DNA of 64,000 nucleotides from Achromobacter sp. UMC71 (GCF_014170305.1 NZ_LZZT01000028.1:83573-147572), one strand, 5' to 3'; shown: positions 28,749 through 40,845, counted from the first letter of the stretch. Numbers and translations: made by a program. The notes: generated from the letters alone by a model not told the origin.

Positions 28749-28914
28749 CGGACCGGCAGCGTAAAGATAATTATTATCGGAAAAGGAATCAGCGAAGGCC
28801 AGCTATCGTAACGGCCCGGGGTTTCCATTCCAAGAAGGAAATTTGCAGCAAGGGGTAAAATTCCGCCTTTCCCTTCTTCTGCCCCCGGGATCTACACCCG
28901 TCACGGCGACCATC

Positions 28915-30345
28915 ATGCAAGAAACTTCCATCAAGCGCGCCTCGGCGCCCGACGGCCTCGCCGCCGCCCTGTCCCCCGCCGAGACCGGCTCCCCCCGCAA
29001 GCTGTATATCCGCACCTTCGGCTGCCAGATGAACGAGTACGACTCGGACAAGATGGCCGACGTGCTGCGCGGCGACCAGGGGCTGGAACTGACCGACAAC
29101 CCGGAAGACGCCGACGTCATCCTGTTCAACACCTGTTCGGTGCGCGAAAAGGCCCAGGAAAAAGTCTTTTCCGACCTGGGCCGCGTGCAGCACCTGAAGA
29201 AAACCAATCCGAACCTGGTGATCGGCGTGGGCGGCTGTGTCGCCAGCCAGGAAGGCGAGGCCATCGTCAAGCGCGCGCCGTATGTCGACGTGGTGTTCGG
29301 CCCGCAAACGCTGCACCGCTTGCCCGACCTGATCAAACGGCGTCGCGAGGAAGGCCGTTCGCAGGTGGACATCAGCTTTCCGGAAATCGAAAAGTTCGAC
29401 AACATGCCGCCCCCGCGGGTCGACGGCGCCACGGCCTTTGTCTCCATCATGGAAGGCTGTAGCAAGTACTGCAGCTTCTGTGTGGTGCCCTACACGCGCG
29501 GAGAAGAAGTCTCGCGCCCCTTCGACGACGTGCTGATCGAAGTGGCCGACCTGGCCGACCAGGGCGTCAAGGAAGTGACGTTGCTGGGCCAGAACGTGAA
29601 CGCCTACCGCGGCCGCATGGCTGACAGCGACGAGATCGCCGATTTCGCCATGTTGCTGGAATACGTGCACGAGATCCCCGGCATCGAGCGCATCCGCTAC
29701 ACGACCTCGCACCCCAAGGAAATGACCCAGCGCATGGTGGACGCCTATGCCCGCCTGCCCAAGCTGGTGTCGTTCCTGCACCTGCCGGTGCAGGCCGGCA
29801 GCGACCGCGTGCTGGCGGCCATGAAGCGCGGCTACACCACGCTGGAATTCAAATCCGTGGTGCGGCGCCTGCGCGCGGCGCGCCCCGACCTGACGCTGTC
29901 CTCGGACTTCATCGTCGGCTTTCCCGGTGAAACCGAGGAAGACTTCGAAAAGACCATGAAGCTGATCGAGGACGTGGGCTTCGACACGTCGTTCTCGTTC
30001 GTCTACTCGCGCCGTCCCGGCACGCCGGCGGCCGATTTGCACGACGACACGCCGCAAGACGTGAAGCTGCGCCGCCTGCAACGCCTGCAGGTGCTGATCA
30101 ACGAGCAGGCGGCCACCATCGCCCGCAACATGGTCGGCACGCGCCAGCGCCTGCTGGTCGAAGGCCCCTCGCGCCGCGACCCCAACGAGCTGATGGGCCG
30201 CACCGAGAACAACCGCATCGTCAATTTCGCCGCGCCCGCGCGGCTCATCGGACAAATGGTCGACGTCATCATCACCGAAGCGCACACCAATTCGCTGCGC
30301 GCCCGGGTGGCCGATGTGGACCGCGTTCCCCAAGAGGCCGAATGA
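28915..30345 (+). CDS. miaB: tRNA-2-methylthio-N6-dimethylallyladenosine synthase
   Basis: A 476-residue radical-SAM methylthiotransferase that modifies A37 in tRNA. UPF0004 domain cysteines are in [21 protein letters not shown] and GGCVAS; the radical-SAM cluster is CSKYCSFC, and a C-terminal TRAM domain follows. ATG 28915 is the family start; 24 open codons upstream are leader. Its stop overlaps the phoH-like start (ATGA). Confidence 0.97.
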   Translation: MQETSIKRASAPDGLAAALSPAETGSPRKLYIRTFGCQMNEYDSDKMADVLRGDQGLELTDNPEDADVILFNTCSVREKAQEKVFSDLGRVQHLKKTNPNLVIGVGGCVASQEGEAIVKRAPYVDVVFGPQTLHRLPDLIKRRREEGRSQVDISFPEIEKFDNMPPPRVDGATAFVSIMEGCSKYCSFCVVPYTRGEEVSRPFDDVLIEVADLADQGVKEVTLLGQNVNAYRGRMADSDEIADFAMLLEYVHEIPGIERIRYTTSHPKEMTQRMVDAYARLPKLVSFLHLPVQAGSDRVLAAMKRGYTTLEFKSVVRRLRAARPDLTLSSDFIVGFPGETEEDFEKTMKLIEDVGFDTSFSFVYSRRPGTPAADLHDDTPQDVKLRRLQRLQVLINEQAATIARNMVGTRQRLLVEGPSRRDPNELMGRTENNRIVNFAAPARLIGQMVDVIITEAHTNSLRARVADVDRVPQEAE

Positions 30346-31367
30346 CCACTTCCCGCCCCCGCGCCCGCCGCGGCATGCCCGCCGTCGTCACCCTGGACGG
30401 CGACAACACCCACCTGGCCAATCTGTGCGGTCCGCTGGACGAAAATCTGCGCCAGCTGGCCGACGGCATGGGCGTGAAGCTCTCGCGCCGCGGCAGCCGC
30501 GTCACCATCGAAGGCGAACGCGCCGAACTGGCCGGGCGCGTCCTGCGGCGCTTCCACGAGCAGGCCGTGCACCGCGCCCTGTCGGTCGACGACATCCAGC
30601 TGGGGCTGGTCGAGATCGGCGTGGGCCGCCAGGAAGACAAGCTGCAGGAAGCGCCGGCCCACGAGGCCGACCCGCTGCCCGCGCTGGATGACGAAAGCGA
30701 CGGCATCGCCCTGCGTACCAAGCGCAGCGACCTGCGTCCGCGCACGCCGCGCCAGCGCGACTACCTGAACAACATCCTGAAGCACGACATCACCTTCGGC
30801 GTGGGTCCGGCCGGCACGGGCAAGACCTGGCTGGCGGTGGCCTGCGCCATCGACGCGATGGAACGCGACACGGTGCAGCGCCTGGTGCTGACGCGCCCGG
30901 CGGTCGAGGCCGGCGAGCGCCTGGGCTTTCTGCCCGGCGACCTGGCGCAAAAGGTCGACCCCTATCTGCGCCCGCTGTACGACGCGCTCTACGACCTGAT
31001 GGGCTTTGAAAAGGTGCAGCGCCTGTTCGAAAAACAGACCATCGAGATCGCGCCGCTGGCCTACATGCGCGGCCGCACCCTGAATCACGCCTTCGTGATC
31101 CTGGACGAGGCGCAGAACACCACGCCGGAACAGATGAAGATGTTCCTGACCCGCATCGGCTTCGGCAGCAAGGCCGTCATCACCGGCGATCCGTCTCAGG
31201 TGGACCTGCCGCGCGGCCAGGACAGCGGCCTGGCGCATGCGGTCAAGGTGCTGCATGACGTGCAGGGCATCGCCACCACCCGTTTCACCAGCCGCGACGT
31301 GGTGCGCCACCCCTTGGTGGCCCGCATCGTCGACGCCTACGACCGCGCTTCCGAAAATGACGCCTGA
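30342..31367 (+). CDS. ybeZ: PhoH-like NTPase (YbeZ)
   Basis: A 341-residue cytoplasmic ATPase. The Walker A site is [11 protein letters not shown] (about residues 155-165), with a DEAQNTT Walker B region and [11 protein letters not shown]. Coupled with YbeY in RNA metabolism and rRNA maturation. It overlaps miaB by four bases and ybeY by 11 bases. Confidence 0.95.
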   Translation: MTTSRPRARRGMPAVVTLDGDNTHLANLCGPLDENLRQLADGMGVKLSRRGSRVTIEGERAELAGRVLRRFHEQAVHRALSVDDIQLGLVEIGVGRQEDKLQEAPAHEADPLPALDDESDGIALRTKRSDLRPRTPRQRDYLNNILKHDITFGVGPAGTGKTWLAVACAIDAMERDTVQRLVLTRPAVEAGERLGFLPGDLAQKVDPYLRPLYDALYDLMGFEKVQRLFEKQTIEIAPLAYMRGRTLNHAFVILDEAQNTTPEQMKMFLTRIGFGSKAVITGDPSQVDLPRGQDSGLAHAVKVLHDVQGIATTRFTSRDVVRHPLVARIVDAYDRASENDA

Positions 31368-31830
31368 TCTGTCCCTTTCCGTCCAGTACGGGGTCGAAGA
31401 ACCCCGCCTGCCCCGCTGGCGCCTGCGCCGCTGGGCCGAACGGGCGCTGGCCGCCGCCGCCGAAGATGGCCTGGTCGACTTCTCTGCCGCCGAACTCAGC
31501 CTGCGGCTGGTGGGCGCGGCCGAAGGCCGGCGCCTGAACCGCGACTTTCGCGCGCGCGACTACGCCACCAACGTGCTGACGTTCGAGTACGGCGTGGACC
31601 CGCTGGGCGTGGCGCGCGGCGATATCGTGATGTGCGTGCCGGTGCTGGTGCGCGAGGCGCGCGAGCAGCGCAAGCCGCTCTTGGACCACGCCGCCCACCT
31701 GACCCTGCACGGCGTGCTGCATTCGCTGGGCTACGACCACATCAAGGCGCGCGATGCCCGCCGCATGGAAGCCCTGGAAACCGCCACGCTGGCCCGCATG
31801 GGCATCGCCGACCCCTATACCGAACGGTAG
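31357..31830 (+). CDS. ybeY: rRNA maturation endonuclease YbeY
   Basis: A 157-residue metalloprotein acting in 16S rRNA 3'-end processing and ribosome quality control. The zinc motif HGVLHSLGYDH (about residues 117-127) is intact. ATG 31357 lies inside the end of ybeZ, so translation is probably coupled. Confidence 0.95.
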   Translation: MTPDLSLSVQYGVEEPRLPRWRLRRWAERALAAAAEDGLVDFSAAELSLRLVGAAEGRRLNRDFRARDYATNVLTFEYGVDPLGVARGDIVMCVPVLVREAREQRKPLLDHAAHLTLHGVLHSLGYDHIKARDARRMEALETATLARMGIADPYTER

Positions 31831-31985
31831 ATCGCCGGGCCTGGGGTCAACCCTGAGAAATCGACGCAAAATGCCGTCCTGCACGGCGCAGATCGCGTCG
31901 GTTGCCCCCATTTTCAGGCCGCGCGTTACAAATCGAGCGTCAGATTCGGTTATGCTGGCCCCTCCATAACTTGTCCTCCCGGACG

Positions 31986-32876
31986 ATGTCTGACCCTTAC
32001 CCTGCTCCCGAAGCGACGTCTGCTCGCTCAACCAAACCCGCCACCAAATCCCTTCTAGACCGCCTGCTTTCCCTTGTGCGCCGCGAGCCCGAGGACCGTG
32101 AAGGCATCAAGGCCATCCTGGAAGCCGCGCACGACCGCAACCTGCTGGACGCCGAGTCCTACAAGATGATCAAAGGCGCGCTGGCCGTGTCCGAGGGCAC
32201 CGTCGGCGACATCATGGTTCCGCGTTCGCGCATGGACCTGCTCGATGTCACGCAGCCCATCCCCTACCTGGTCGCCACGGTGATCGAAACCGCGCACTCG
32301 CGGTTCCCCGTGTACGAAGGCGATCGCGACAACATCATCGGCATCCTGCTGGCCAAAGACCTGCTGCGCTGCATGCTGGAACCCGGCATCGAAGTGCGCA
32401 CGCTGGTGCGCCCGGCCGTGTTCATCCCCGAATCCAAGCGCCTGAACGTGCTGCTGCATGAATTCCGTGCCAGCCGCAACCACCAGGCCATCGTCATCGA
32501 CGAGCATGGCGGCATTTCCGGCCTGGTCACGATGGAAGACGTGCTGGAACAGATCGTCGGCGACATCGAAGACGAATTCGACGAAACCGAGGAAGACTCG
32601 ATCTTCCCCGAAGGCGAAAACCAGTGGCGCGTGCTGGCGGCCACCGACATCTCGCACTTCAACGACGTGTTCGGCTGCCAACTGCCCGACGACGAATACG
32701 ACAGCGTCGGCGGCTGGATGGGCGGCCAGCTGGGCCGCATTCCGCGCCGCGGCGACACCGCCGAGTTCGACGGCCTGAAGCTGGAAGTGGCCCGCGGCGA
32801 CGCGCGCCGCGCCATCTGGCTGCGCGTCAAGCGCAACGCGCCCTCGTCCAGCCTCCCGCCCGCCGACAACGCATGA
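31986..32876 (+). CDS. ybeX: CorC/YbeX family CBS-domain protein
   Basis: A 296-residue soluble protein with two CBS domains ([15 protein letters not shown] onward, and [16 protein letters not shown]) and a C-terminal CorC_HlyC domain ([16 protein letters not shown]). Linked to magnesium/cobalt resistance and ribosome metabolism. ATG 31986 has GGACG only; upstream frame-open codons are not like the family. It is followed by lnt with a four-base overlap. Confidence 0.93.
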   Translation: MSDPYPAPEATSARSTKPATKSLLDRLLSLVRREPEDREGIKAILEAAHDRNLLDAESYKMIKGALAVSEGTVGDIMVPRSRMDLLDVTQPIPYLVATVIETAHSRFPVYEGDRDNIIGILLAKDLLRCMLEPGIEVRTLVRPAVFIPESKRLNVLLHEFRASRNHQAIVIDEHGGISGLVTMEDVLEQIVGDIEDEFDETEEDSIFPEGENQWRVLAATDISHFNDVFGCQLPDDEYDSVGGWMGGQLGRIPRRGDTAEFDGLKLEVARGDARRAIWLRVKRNAPSSSLPPADNA

Positions 32877-34507
32877 GCCTCACGACTCGCAGCCGGCTCC
32901 TGCGTGGCGCCGCCGGCTTGACGCTGGCGGGCGCGGTCCACGCCTTGACCTTCGCCCCCGGCCCGCTGCCGGATTGGGCGCTGGCCATCACCCAGGTCCT
33001 GGCGCTGGCGGTTGCCGCCCGTGTCACCCTGTACGCCCCGTCGGCCCGCCAGGCCTGGGCGCGCGGCTGGCTGTTCAGCTTCGCCACCTACGCGCTGGGC
33101 CTGTACTGGATCTTCATCAGCCTGCACCGCTACGGCGACCTGGCCGCGCCGCTGGCCGTGGCGGCCGTGCTGCTGCTGTCGGCTTTCCTGGCGCTGTTCC
33201 CGGCCACCGCCGGCGCGCTGGCGCGGCGCTACGTGCCGCTGGCGCCCGACTCGGCGCCCGGTCGGGTGCTATCCGCCACGCTGACCTGGGGCGCGCTGTG
33301 GGCCGGTTTCGAATGGGTCCGCGCGGTGCTGTTCACGGGCTTTCCTTGGCTCAACATCGGCTATGCGCAGGTCGACAGCCCCATCGCCGGCTGGGCGCCC
33401 TTGCTGGGCGTGCACGGCATGGCGTTCGTGTCGGCCTTTGCCGCCGCCGCGATCGCCAGCCTGTGGCGTCCGGCGGGCGATCAGAAGCACGCCCGCGATG
33501 GCCGCCGCGCGCTGTCTGCCGGCGTGGCGCTGGCCCTGGTTGCCGCCGGCTGGCCGCTGTCGCGCATCGACTGGTCCGCGCCTAGCGGCGACCCGCTGAA
33601 TGTGCGGCTGGTCCAGGGCAATATCGAGCAATCGCAGAAATTCGACCCGGCGCTGCTGGACCAGAGCCTGCGCCGCCACCTGGAACTGGCGGCCATGCCG
33701 CCGGCCCCGGGGGTGCCGCCGCCGCAGATGATCATCCTGCCGGAAACGGTGCTGCCGATCTTCCAGGACCAGCTCGATCCCCGCGTCTGGGACGTCTGGC
33801 GTCAAGTTGCCGCGCGGCAGAACGCCGTGATCGCCATGGGCGCGCCGGTGCATGACGCGGTGAACGGCCGCGACCGCTACACCAACAGCGTGCTGGGCTT
33901 CGATGGCCAGACGCCGGCGTCGCAACTGAGCAGCGGCGCCACCGCCATGCGCTACGACAAGCGCCACCTGGTGCCCTGGGGCGAATACGTGCCGCCGGGA
34001 TTCCACTGGTTCGTCGACATGCTGAACATTCCGCTGGGCGACTTCGACCGCGGCCCGCAACGCCAGACGCCGTTCGCGGTGGGCGGCCAGCACATCGCCT
34101 TCAACATCTGCTACGAAGACCTGTTCGGCCCCGACCTGCTGCCCGCGCTGCAACCCGGCGCCAACGGCGAACCGGGCGCGACCATCCTCGTCAACGTCAG
34201 CAACCTGGGCTGGTTTGGCGATTCGTGGGCGTTGCGCCAGCATCTGCAGATCGGCCGCCTGCGCACCCTGGAAACCGCCCGCCCCATGCTGACGGCCACC
34301 AACACCGGCATCACCGCGGCCATCGACGCCAAGGGCCATGTCGCGGCGCAATTGGCGCCGTTGCAGCCGGGCGTGCTGCCCGTCGTGGTGCAAGGCATGT
34401 CGGGCCTGACGCCCTATGCCCGCTTTGGCGACAAGTCGGCGTTGGCACTGATCGGCCTGGCGCTGATCGCCGCGTTCGGCAGCAGCCGCAGGACGCGGCG
34501 CGGTTAA
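32873..34507 (+). CDS. lnt: Apolipoprotein N-acyltransferase
   Basis: A 544-residue inner-membrane enzyme that adds the third acyl chain to lipoproteins. It has about eight helices and a periplasmic nitrilase domain. The catalytic triad is visible as Glu in ILPETVLP, Lys in [16 protein letters not shown] and Cys in FNICYEDLF. Last gene of miaB-ybeZ-ybeY-ybeX-lnt, which is a standard order. Confidence 0.96.
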   Translation: MSLTTRSRLLRGAAGLTLAGAVHALTFAPGPLPDWALAITQVLALAVAARVTLYAPSARQAWARGWLFSFATYALGLYWIFISLHRYGDLAAPLAVAAVLLLSAFLALFPATAGALARRYVPLAPDSAPGRVLSATLTWGALWAGFEWVRAVLFTGFPWLNIGYAQVDSPIAGWAPLLGVHGMAFVSAFAAAAIASLWRPAGDQKHARDGRRALSAGVALALVAAGWPLSRIDWSAPSGDPLNVRLVQGNIEQSQKFDPALLDQSLRRHLELAAMPPAPGVPPPQMIILPETVLPIFQDQLDPRVWDVWRQVAARQNAVIAMGAPVHDAVNGRDRYTNSVLGFDGQTPASQLSSGATAMRYDKRHLVPWGEYVPPGFHWFVDMLNIPLGDFDRGPQRQTPFAVGGQHIAFNICYEDLFGPDLLPALQPGANGEPGATILVNVSNLGWFGDSWALRQHLQIGRLRTLETARPMLTATNTGITAAIDAKGHVAAQLAPLQPGVLPVVVQGMSGLTPYARFGDKSALALIGLALIAAFGSSRRTRRG

Positions 34508-34579
34508 ACCTGACGGGGTCACATGGCGACCCGGGTGGTTGGTTCACCGGGCAGGCGCCCCGTGAACCACCGCCCGCCG

Positions 34580-35650
34580 TCACGCAAACAGGTTGGCCGG
34601 CAAGGCGCCGCTGTCGTCTTCCGGGCGCAACGGCCCGAAGCCCGCGCCGGTCAGCTCGATGGCATCGGCGATGCGCGCCAGGTCGTCGCTGTCCAGTTCC
34701 AGTTCCGCCGCCCCCACCACCCCGTCGACCTGCGCCGCGCTGCGCGCGCCGACGATGGCGCCGGTGACGCCCGGCCACGCCAGCGTCCAGGCGATCGCCA
34801 CCGCCGCCTGCGTGGCGCCGTGGCGCTCGGCGATGGGTTTCAGGGCGTCGGCCAGGGCCAGGTTGCGCGACAGGTTGGGCGGCTTGAATTCCGCATTGCG
34901 CGAGCGCCAATCGTCCTGCGGCAGGGCCTGCGCGCGTTCAACTGAAAAGCCGCCACTGAGCAGGCCCGACTGCATCGGGCTGTAGACGATGACGCCGGTG
35001 CCATTCTGCGCGCACCACGGAATCAGGTCCGCGGCGGCGCTGCGCTGGATCGCCGAAAACGGCGGCTGCAGCGATTCCACATGCCCCAGCGCTTCGGCAT
35101 CCTGCAACTGCGCCAGATTGTGGTTGGACAGGCCCACGGCGCGCACCTTGCCCGCTTGCTTGAGATCCAGCAGTTCCTGCCAGTAGGCCTCCAGCGGCGT
35201 GCCGTCGCCGGCGGGCCAGTGCATCTGGTAGAGATCGATGCGCTCCACGCCCAGGCGGCGCAACGAGGCGTCGATTTCCCGGCGGATGCTGGCCGGCGCG
35301 CCGTTGCGCCGCGGCGTCGCCAGCGGCTGCCCGGCGGACCAGGTCAGGCCGCACTTGGTAAACACATAAGGCCGCTCGCCAGGACTCATCTGCGCCAGCG
35401 CCCGGCCCACGATCTCTTCGGAATGACCCAGGCCGTAGACGGCAGCGGTGTCGATCCAGTTGATGCCCCGGTCGACCGCCAGCCGGATGGCCGCGACCGA
35501 CGCCGCATCGTCCTGCGGCCCCCAGCCGATCGCCCAATCATTGCCGCCCATCGCCCAGGCGCCCAGGCCGATACGCGTGATCGACATGTCGCTGCGCCCC
35601 AACGGACGCGTCGGAAAAGAAGTCTTAGCGTTCATGCGCTTGGTGCTCAT
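34580..35650 (-). CDS. Aldo/keto reductase
   Basis: A 356-residue (alpha/beta)8 NADPH-linked oxidoreductase. The family markers are GLGAWAMGGNDWAIGWGPQD, the catalytic Asp/Tyr region INWIDTAAVYGLGHSEEIVG and the NADPH-binding AGAIVGARS-type segment (GVTGAIVGARSAAQVDG). ATG 35650 has AGGAGA nine bases upstream and is preferred over the ATG at 35635. Substrate unknown. Convergent with lnt. Confidence 0.9.
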   Translation of the reverse strand: MSTKRMNAKTSFPTRPLGRSDMSITRIGLGAWAMGGNDWAIGWGPQDDAASVAAIRLAVDRGINWIDTAAVYGLGHSEEIVGRALAQMSPGERPYVFTKCGLTWSAGQPLATPRRNGAPASIRREIDASLRRLGVERIDLYQMHWPAGDGTPLEAYWQELLDLKQAGKVRAVGLSNHNLAQLQDAEALGHVESLQPPFSAIQRSAAADLIPWCAQNGTGVIVYSPMQSGLLSGGFSVERAQALPQDDWRSRNAEFKPPNLSRNLALADALKPIAERHGATQAAVAIAWTLAWPGVTGAIVGARSAAQVDGVVGAAELELDSDDLARIADAIELTGAGFGPLRPEDDSGALPANLFA

Positions 35651-35887
35651 GCGAAAAAATCTCCTGCCGGCAAGACAACACAGCGGCCCTCTGTGCACGG
35701 GCCCCGCAGCTTCCACGATAGCACTCGCCCAAGCCTTTGATTTTTAGGCGTTCCGCGCGTCTCGCAAGACCCGCCGGCCGCGCCGCCAAGCGCGCGGATA
35801 TCCCCTTGTCCAGTACGCGTGCAACGCTCATATGTCCCCTTGAATCAAAATTCCCCTCAACTTTTTCATTTTTTGCACCCATCTGAC

Positions 35888-35916
35888 TTGCACACCCAAT
35901 TTAGTTCGTGCATAAT
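35888..35916 (+). promoter_or_regulatory. Sigma-70 promoter of the tRNA cluster
   Basis: TTGCAC (35888-35893), 17-bp spacer, CATAAT (35911-35916), 117 bp before the first tRNA. The 382-bp stretch 35651-36032 holds this promoter, an AT-rich segment at 35830-35900 and nothing else that I can see. Confidence 0.7.
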
Positions 35917-36032
35917 CTCGTTTCTTCGCGAACGGCACTAAACAAAACCGGTAACGAGACCCGAAAAATGGCACTGAAAGGCGCCAGAAATCGTGGAAAC
36001 GTTGAAGGATTTGGTTGGTACGTTTGGACCCG

Positions 36033-36108
<76 letters not shown>

Positions 36109-36141
36109 GTCTAAAGCGAAGATGCAGTACAGCAAGTCCAA

Positions 36142-36217
36142 GTCCCCTTCGTCTAGAGGCCTAGGACATCACCCTTTCACGGTGAGTACAGGGGTTCGAA
36201 TCCCCTAGGGGACGCCA
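36142..36217 (+). tRNA. tRNA-Glu (TTC)
   Basis: Cloverleaf with acceptor GTCCCCT/AGGGGAC, anticodon loop CTTTCAC (TTC), T-arm GGTTCGAATCC and encoded CCA. Identical to the copy at 36572. Confidence 0.97.
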
Positions 36218-36280
36218 GTCTTACTGGCAGCAGTATGTGAATGCAGTTGAAGTGTCACAGTAGTTGAGTCAAGCCGCTGC

Positions 36281-36357
36281 GGAGCGGTAGTTCAGTTGGT
36301 TAGAATACCGGCCTGTCACGCCGGGGGTCGCGGGTTCGAGTCCCGTCCGCTCCGCCA
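36281..36357 (+). tRNA. tRNA-Asp (GTC)
   Basis: Acceptor GGAGCGG/CCGCTCC, anticodon loop CTGTCAC (GTC), encoded CCA; 77 nt. Differs from the second copy by one base in the T-loop (T against C). Confidence 0.97.
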
Positions 36358-36384
36358 AATTTGCTCTACGCAGTGCCGTTCAAG

Positions 36385-36406
36385 AGCTCCGTTCTCGGGG
36401 CTTTTT
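36385..36406 (+). terminator. Terminator-like hairpin between the tRNA triplets
   Basis: AGCTCCG (36385-36391), loop TTCT, CGGGGCT (36396-36402, one T-G pair), then TTTT. It lies 28 bp past the first tRNA-Asp. Confidence 0.65.
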
Positions 36407-36461
36407 GCATTTATAGGGTGTAAGCCTTGTTGTTTGAAAGTTGGAACAACAGGGATTCCTG

Positions 36462-36537
<76 letters not shown>

Positions 36538-36571
36538 GTAAAGCAGTTCGCAGTAAAGTAGTTCTGTTCAG

Positions 36572-36647
36572 GTCCCCTTCGTCTAGAGGCCTAGGACATC
36601 ACCCTTTCACGGTGAGTACAGGGGTTCGAATCCCCTAGGGGACGCCA
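36572..36647 (+). tRNA. tRNA-Glu (TTC), second copy
   Basis: Sequence identical to the copy at 36142; anticodon TTC, encoded CCA. Confidence 0.97.
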
Positions 36648-36716
36648 GTTCGCTGGCATGTTTTACCAAGCTGTCCTGACAAGGCAGTGTGTTGCAAAGT
36701 TCAGTCATGCCGCTGC

Positions 36717-36793
36717 GGAGCGGTAGTTCAGTTGGTTAGAATACCGGCCTGTCACGCCGGGGGTCGCGGGTTCGAGCCCCGTCCGCTCCGCCA
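36717..36793 (+). tRNA. tRNA-Asp (GTC), second copy
   Basis: As the first copy except one T-loop base (TTCGAGC here, TTCGAGT there). Encoded CCA. Confidence 0.97.
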
Positions 36794-36874
36794 AGCACTT
36801 TGTGCTGCCCTCGCCCAAGCGAGATCCAGTTGTTCCGCAGGGGTACCCCTGCAATGCGCCAGAAGGCGCCCGCC

Positions 36875-36901
36875 AAAAGCTCCGGATTCCGGAGCTTTTT
36901 T
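36875..36901 (+). terminator. Terminator of the tRNA cluster
   Basis: AAAAGCTCCGG (36875-36885), loop ATT, CCGGAGCTTTTTT (36889-36901). It lies 81 bp after the last tRNA and well before the next gene. Confidence 0.92.
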
Positions 36902-37022
36902 GTTTGGCCGCGCCACCCGCCCTGCTCCCTTTCAATTGCCTGTCTCGTCCGTTTATCCTCTGGACAGGCTGCCCGCGTCCACGCATCCTGTGCGCTTGTG
37001 CCAGCCAAGCAAAGAGGCCTAC

Positions 37023-38513
37023 GTGACCGCAAGCAACGCCGCTCCTCACGCGCAACGCCAACACCTGCAACGCATCATCGCAGGCTTGAACGAAGGCATC
37101 ATCCTGCTCGAGCCCGATGGCGCCATCGCCTGGGCCAACGACAGCGCCCTGGCGCTGCACGCGGCCCAGACGCTGCAAGACCTGGGCCAGACGCCCGCCG
37201 GCTACCGCAAGCGCTACGCCCTGACCTACCGCAACCATCACCGCGTTCCCGCCCGCCACTATCCGCTGGACCGCCTGGCCGCGGCCGAGACCTTCGACGA
37301 CCTGCAACTGGACCTGACCCGCAAGGACGACGCGGACTTCCTGCGCAATGTGCGGGCCCGCGGACTGCTGCTCGAAGGCGAAGGCGGCGACTACCGCGTG
37401 CTGATCCTGGACGACCAGACCAGCCAGTTCAACGCCGAACAGCGCTTCGAGCGCACGTTCAACGCCAATCCGGCGCCCGCCGTCATCTGCCGCCTGTCGG
37501 ACTTGCGTTACGTGAAAGTGAACCAGGGCTTCCTGGACATGACCGGACTGACACGCGATGGCGTGCTGGGCCGTTCCGCCTATGAACTGGACGTGCTGGA
37601 CGGCGGCGACAACAAGGAAGACGCGGTGGCCAAGCTGAACGCCGGGCTGACCATCACCCAACGCGAAGGCGTGCTGAGATTGGCCGATGGCGGCGCCAAG
37701 TTCGTCATCGTCGCGGGCCAGCCGATCGACATGCAGGATGAGCCCTGCATGCTGTTCACCTTCATCGACCTGGAAAAGCGCAAGCGCGCCGAAGAGGCGT
37801 TGCAGCAAAGCGAAGAGCGCTTTTCCAAGGCCTTCCAGCTGGCGCCCGTGCCCATGGCGCTGTGCGAAGGCGAGTCGCTGCGCGCGCTGAACATCAACGA
37901 CGCCTTTGCCCAGGCTACCGGCGCTTCGCCCGAGGACTGCGCCGGCCAGGAGCTGACGGCGCTGGGCGTGCGTCCTTTCGAGGGCATGGCCGAAAGCCTG
38001 GCGCGCGGCGAAAGCGTGCGCAACCGCGAAGCCGCGCTGGTCGCCCCCGACGGCAGCCAGCTGGATTGCCTGGCGTCGGCCGAACCGGTGATGATCGGCG
38101 GCGAACGCCGCGTGCTGCTGGTGATGCAGGACATCACCGAGCGCAAGCGCAACGAGACCGAACTGCTGACCGCGATCGAAGCGGTGATGCAGGACACCTC
38201 GTGGTTCAGCCGCGGCATCATCGAGAAGCTGGCGCAGTTGCGCGCGCCCGCCCCGGCCGCACACGACGTGGCCGAGCTGGCGCAGCTAACCTCGCGTGAA
38301 CGCGAGGTGCTCAGCCTGCTGTGCCAGGGCCACGACGACGACGGCATCGCCAAGCATCTGCGCCTGTCGCGCAACACCGTGCGCAACCATGTGGCCACGA
38401 TCTACAGCAAGATCGGCGTGCACCGGCGCAGTGCGGCCATTGTCTGGGCGCGAGACCGGGGCATTACCGGCTATGAAAAACCCCGCGCGAAGGGCAAACC
38501 GGGAAAAACCTGA
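37023..38513 (+). CDS. PAS-domain LuxR-type transcriptional regulator
   Basis: A 496-residue protein with three PAS-like sensory segments (about residues 10-120, 140-250, 255-375; for example VNQGFLDMTGLTRDGVLGRS and NDAFAQATGASPEDC), and a C-terminal LuxR/GerE helix-turn-helix from about residue 421 (LTSREREVLSLLCQG, then SRNTVRNHVATIYSKIG). It has no receiver, kinase or membrane segment, so it would sense a small molecule or redox state directly. Start GTG 37023 has AGAGG six bases upstream. The stretch before it runs back into the tRNAs and is not coding. Target unknown. Confidence 0.85.
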   Translation: MTASNAAPHAQRQHLQRIIAGLNEGIILLEPDGAIAWANDSALALHAAQTLQDLGQTPAGYRKRYALTYRNHHRVPARHYPLDRLAAAETFDDLQLDLTRKDDADFLRNVRARGLLLEGEGGDYRVLILDDQTSQFNAEQRFERTFNANPAPAVICRLSDLRYVKVNQGFLDMTGLTRDGVLGRSAYELDVLDGGDNKEDAVAKLNAGLTITQREGVLRLADGGAKFVIVAGQPIDMQDEPCMLFTFIDLEKRKRAEEALQQSEERFSKAFQLAPVPMALCEGESLRALNINDAFAQATGASPEDCAGQELTALGVRPFEGMAESLARGESVRNREAALVAPDGSQLDCLASAEPVMIGGERRVLLVMQDITERKRNETELLTAIEAVMQDTSWFSRGIIEKLAQLRAPAPAAHDVAELAQLTSREREVLSLLCQGHDDDGIAKHLRLSRNTVRNHVATIYSKIGVHRRSAAIVWARDRGITGYEKPRAKGKPGKT

Positions 38514-38520
38514 TCCCCCG

Positions 38521-38559
38521 CCCCCTGAATTTACAAATTGAATCAAAATATTCAGGGGG
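38521..38559. other. Hairpin with AT-rich loop between regulator and bioB
   Basis: CCCCCTGAAT (38521-38530) and ATTCAGGGGG (38550-38559) are perfect 10-bp arms around a 19-nt loop that is almost all A and T. It starts eight bases after the regulator's stop. No T-run follows, and it is not the BirA operator. The rest of the 250-bp gap to bioB shows no other element I can support. Confidence 0.55.
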
Positions 38560-38763
38560 TCCGCCTGCGCGAAGATGCCGCCGCGTTGACGCACGCGAAC
38601 GGCCAAAATTCGCCAAATTTCTCGATCAAGCGATCAACTCGACGCTAAAAAACGGCCTCAACACCAGATTGCGCAAACCCTGCGCAGGTTCTTACGATCC
38701 GCCGATCAAGCCGTCGCCCCGGCGTGCGGCGCGCCCCCCGCAAGCCCTCTGGAGAGTCCGTTC

Positions 38764-39848
38764 ATGCAGACCGCCTACATCCCCGTTCCCAAGCCGTCCA
38801 AGACGCAGCCCCCGCTCGCCTGGAGCAGCGATGCCGTCATGGCGCTCTACGAACTGCCGTTCATGGACCTGGTACATCGCGCGCAGCAGACACACCGCGC
38901 CCATTTCGACCCGAACGGCATCCAGCTGTCCAGCCTGCTGTCGATCAAGACCGGCGGCTGTCCCGAGGATTGCGGCTATTGCTCGCAGTCCTCGCGCTAC
39001 GACACGGGCCTGGAAGCGGAAAAGCTGATGCCGCTGGACGAAGTGCTGGCCGCGGCGCGCGCCGCCCAGGCCAGCGGCGCGCAGCGCTTCTGCATGGGCG
39101 CGGCATGGCGCAGCCCCAAGCCGCACCACCTGGAAGCCGTGGCCGAGATGGTCAGCGCGGTCAAGGCGCTGGGCCTGGAGACCTGCGTCACCCTGGGCAT
39201 GCTGCGTGAAGGCCAGGCCGAGCAGCTCAAGGACGCCGGGCTGGACTACTACAACCACAACCTGGACACCTCGCCCGAGTACTACGGCAAGGTCGTCACC
39301 ACCCGCACCTACCAGGACCGCCTGGACACGCTGGAGCGCGTGCGCGGCGCGGGCATCAACGTCTGCTGCGGCGGCATCGTGGGCATGGGCGAATCGCGCC
39401 GCGAGCGCGCCGGCCTGATCGCGCAGCTGGCCAACATGGAGCCCTATCCCGAATCGGTGCCGATCAACAACCTGATGCGGGTGGAAGGCACGCCGATGGC
39501 CGACGCGCAAGCGCTGGACCCGTTCGAGTTCGTGCGCACCATCGCCGTGGCCCGCATCACCATGCCGCGCGCCATGGTGCGCCTGTCGGCCGGCCGTGAA
39601 GCCATGGACGACGCCATGCAGGCGCTGTGCTTCCTGGCAGGCGCCAATTCCATGTTCTATGGCGACGTGCTGCTCACCACCGGCAACCCGCGCATGGAGG
39701 CCGACCAGCGCCTGCTACAGCGCCTGGGCATGCGGATCGACGCGACCCAGCAGATGCATCAGCACGCGCACCAGGACCTGCATCCGGCCCCCGCGCAGGC
39801 CAATGCGCACGACTGCGCGCACCCGGCCGGGTCCCACGATGCGCCGGC

Positions 39849-39858
<10 letters not shown>
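38764..39858 (+). CDS. bioB: Biotin synthase
   Basis: A 364-residue radical-SAM enzyme that inserts sulfur into dethiobiotin. Cluster cysteines are C66, C70 and C73 (CPEDCGYC). The [2Fe-2S] region markers are [21 protein letters not shown], and [10 protein letters not shown]. The last 40 residues are an unusual His/Ala-rich tail ([15 protein letters not shown]). The stop overlaps the DMT permease start by ten bases, so they are translated together. Other bio genes are not in the window. Confidence 0.95.
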
Positions 39859-40832
<974 letters not shown>

Positions 40833-40845
40833 CAGACGCCGGCCG

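Noticed and set aside
38521..38559. BirA operator for bioB
   Set aside because: The arms CCCCCTGAAT/ATTCAGGGGG do not resemble the TTGTAAACC-type BirA box.
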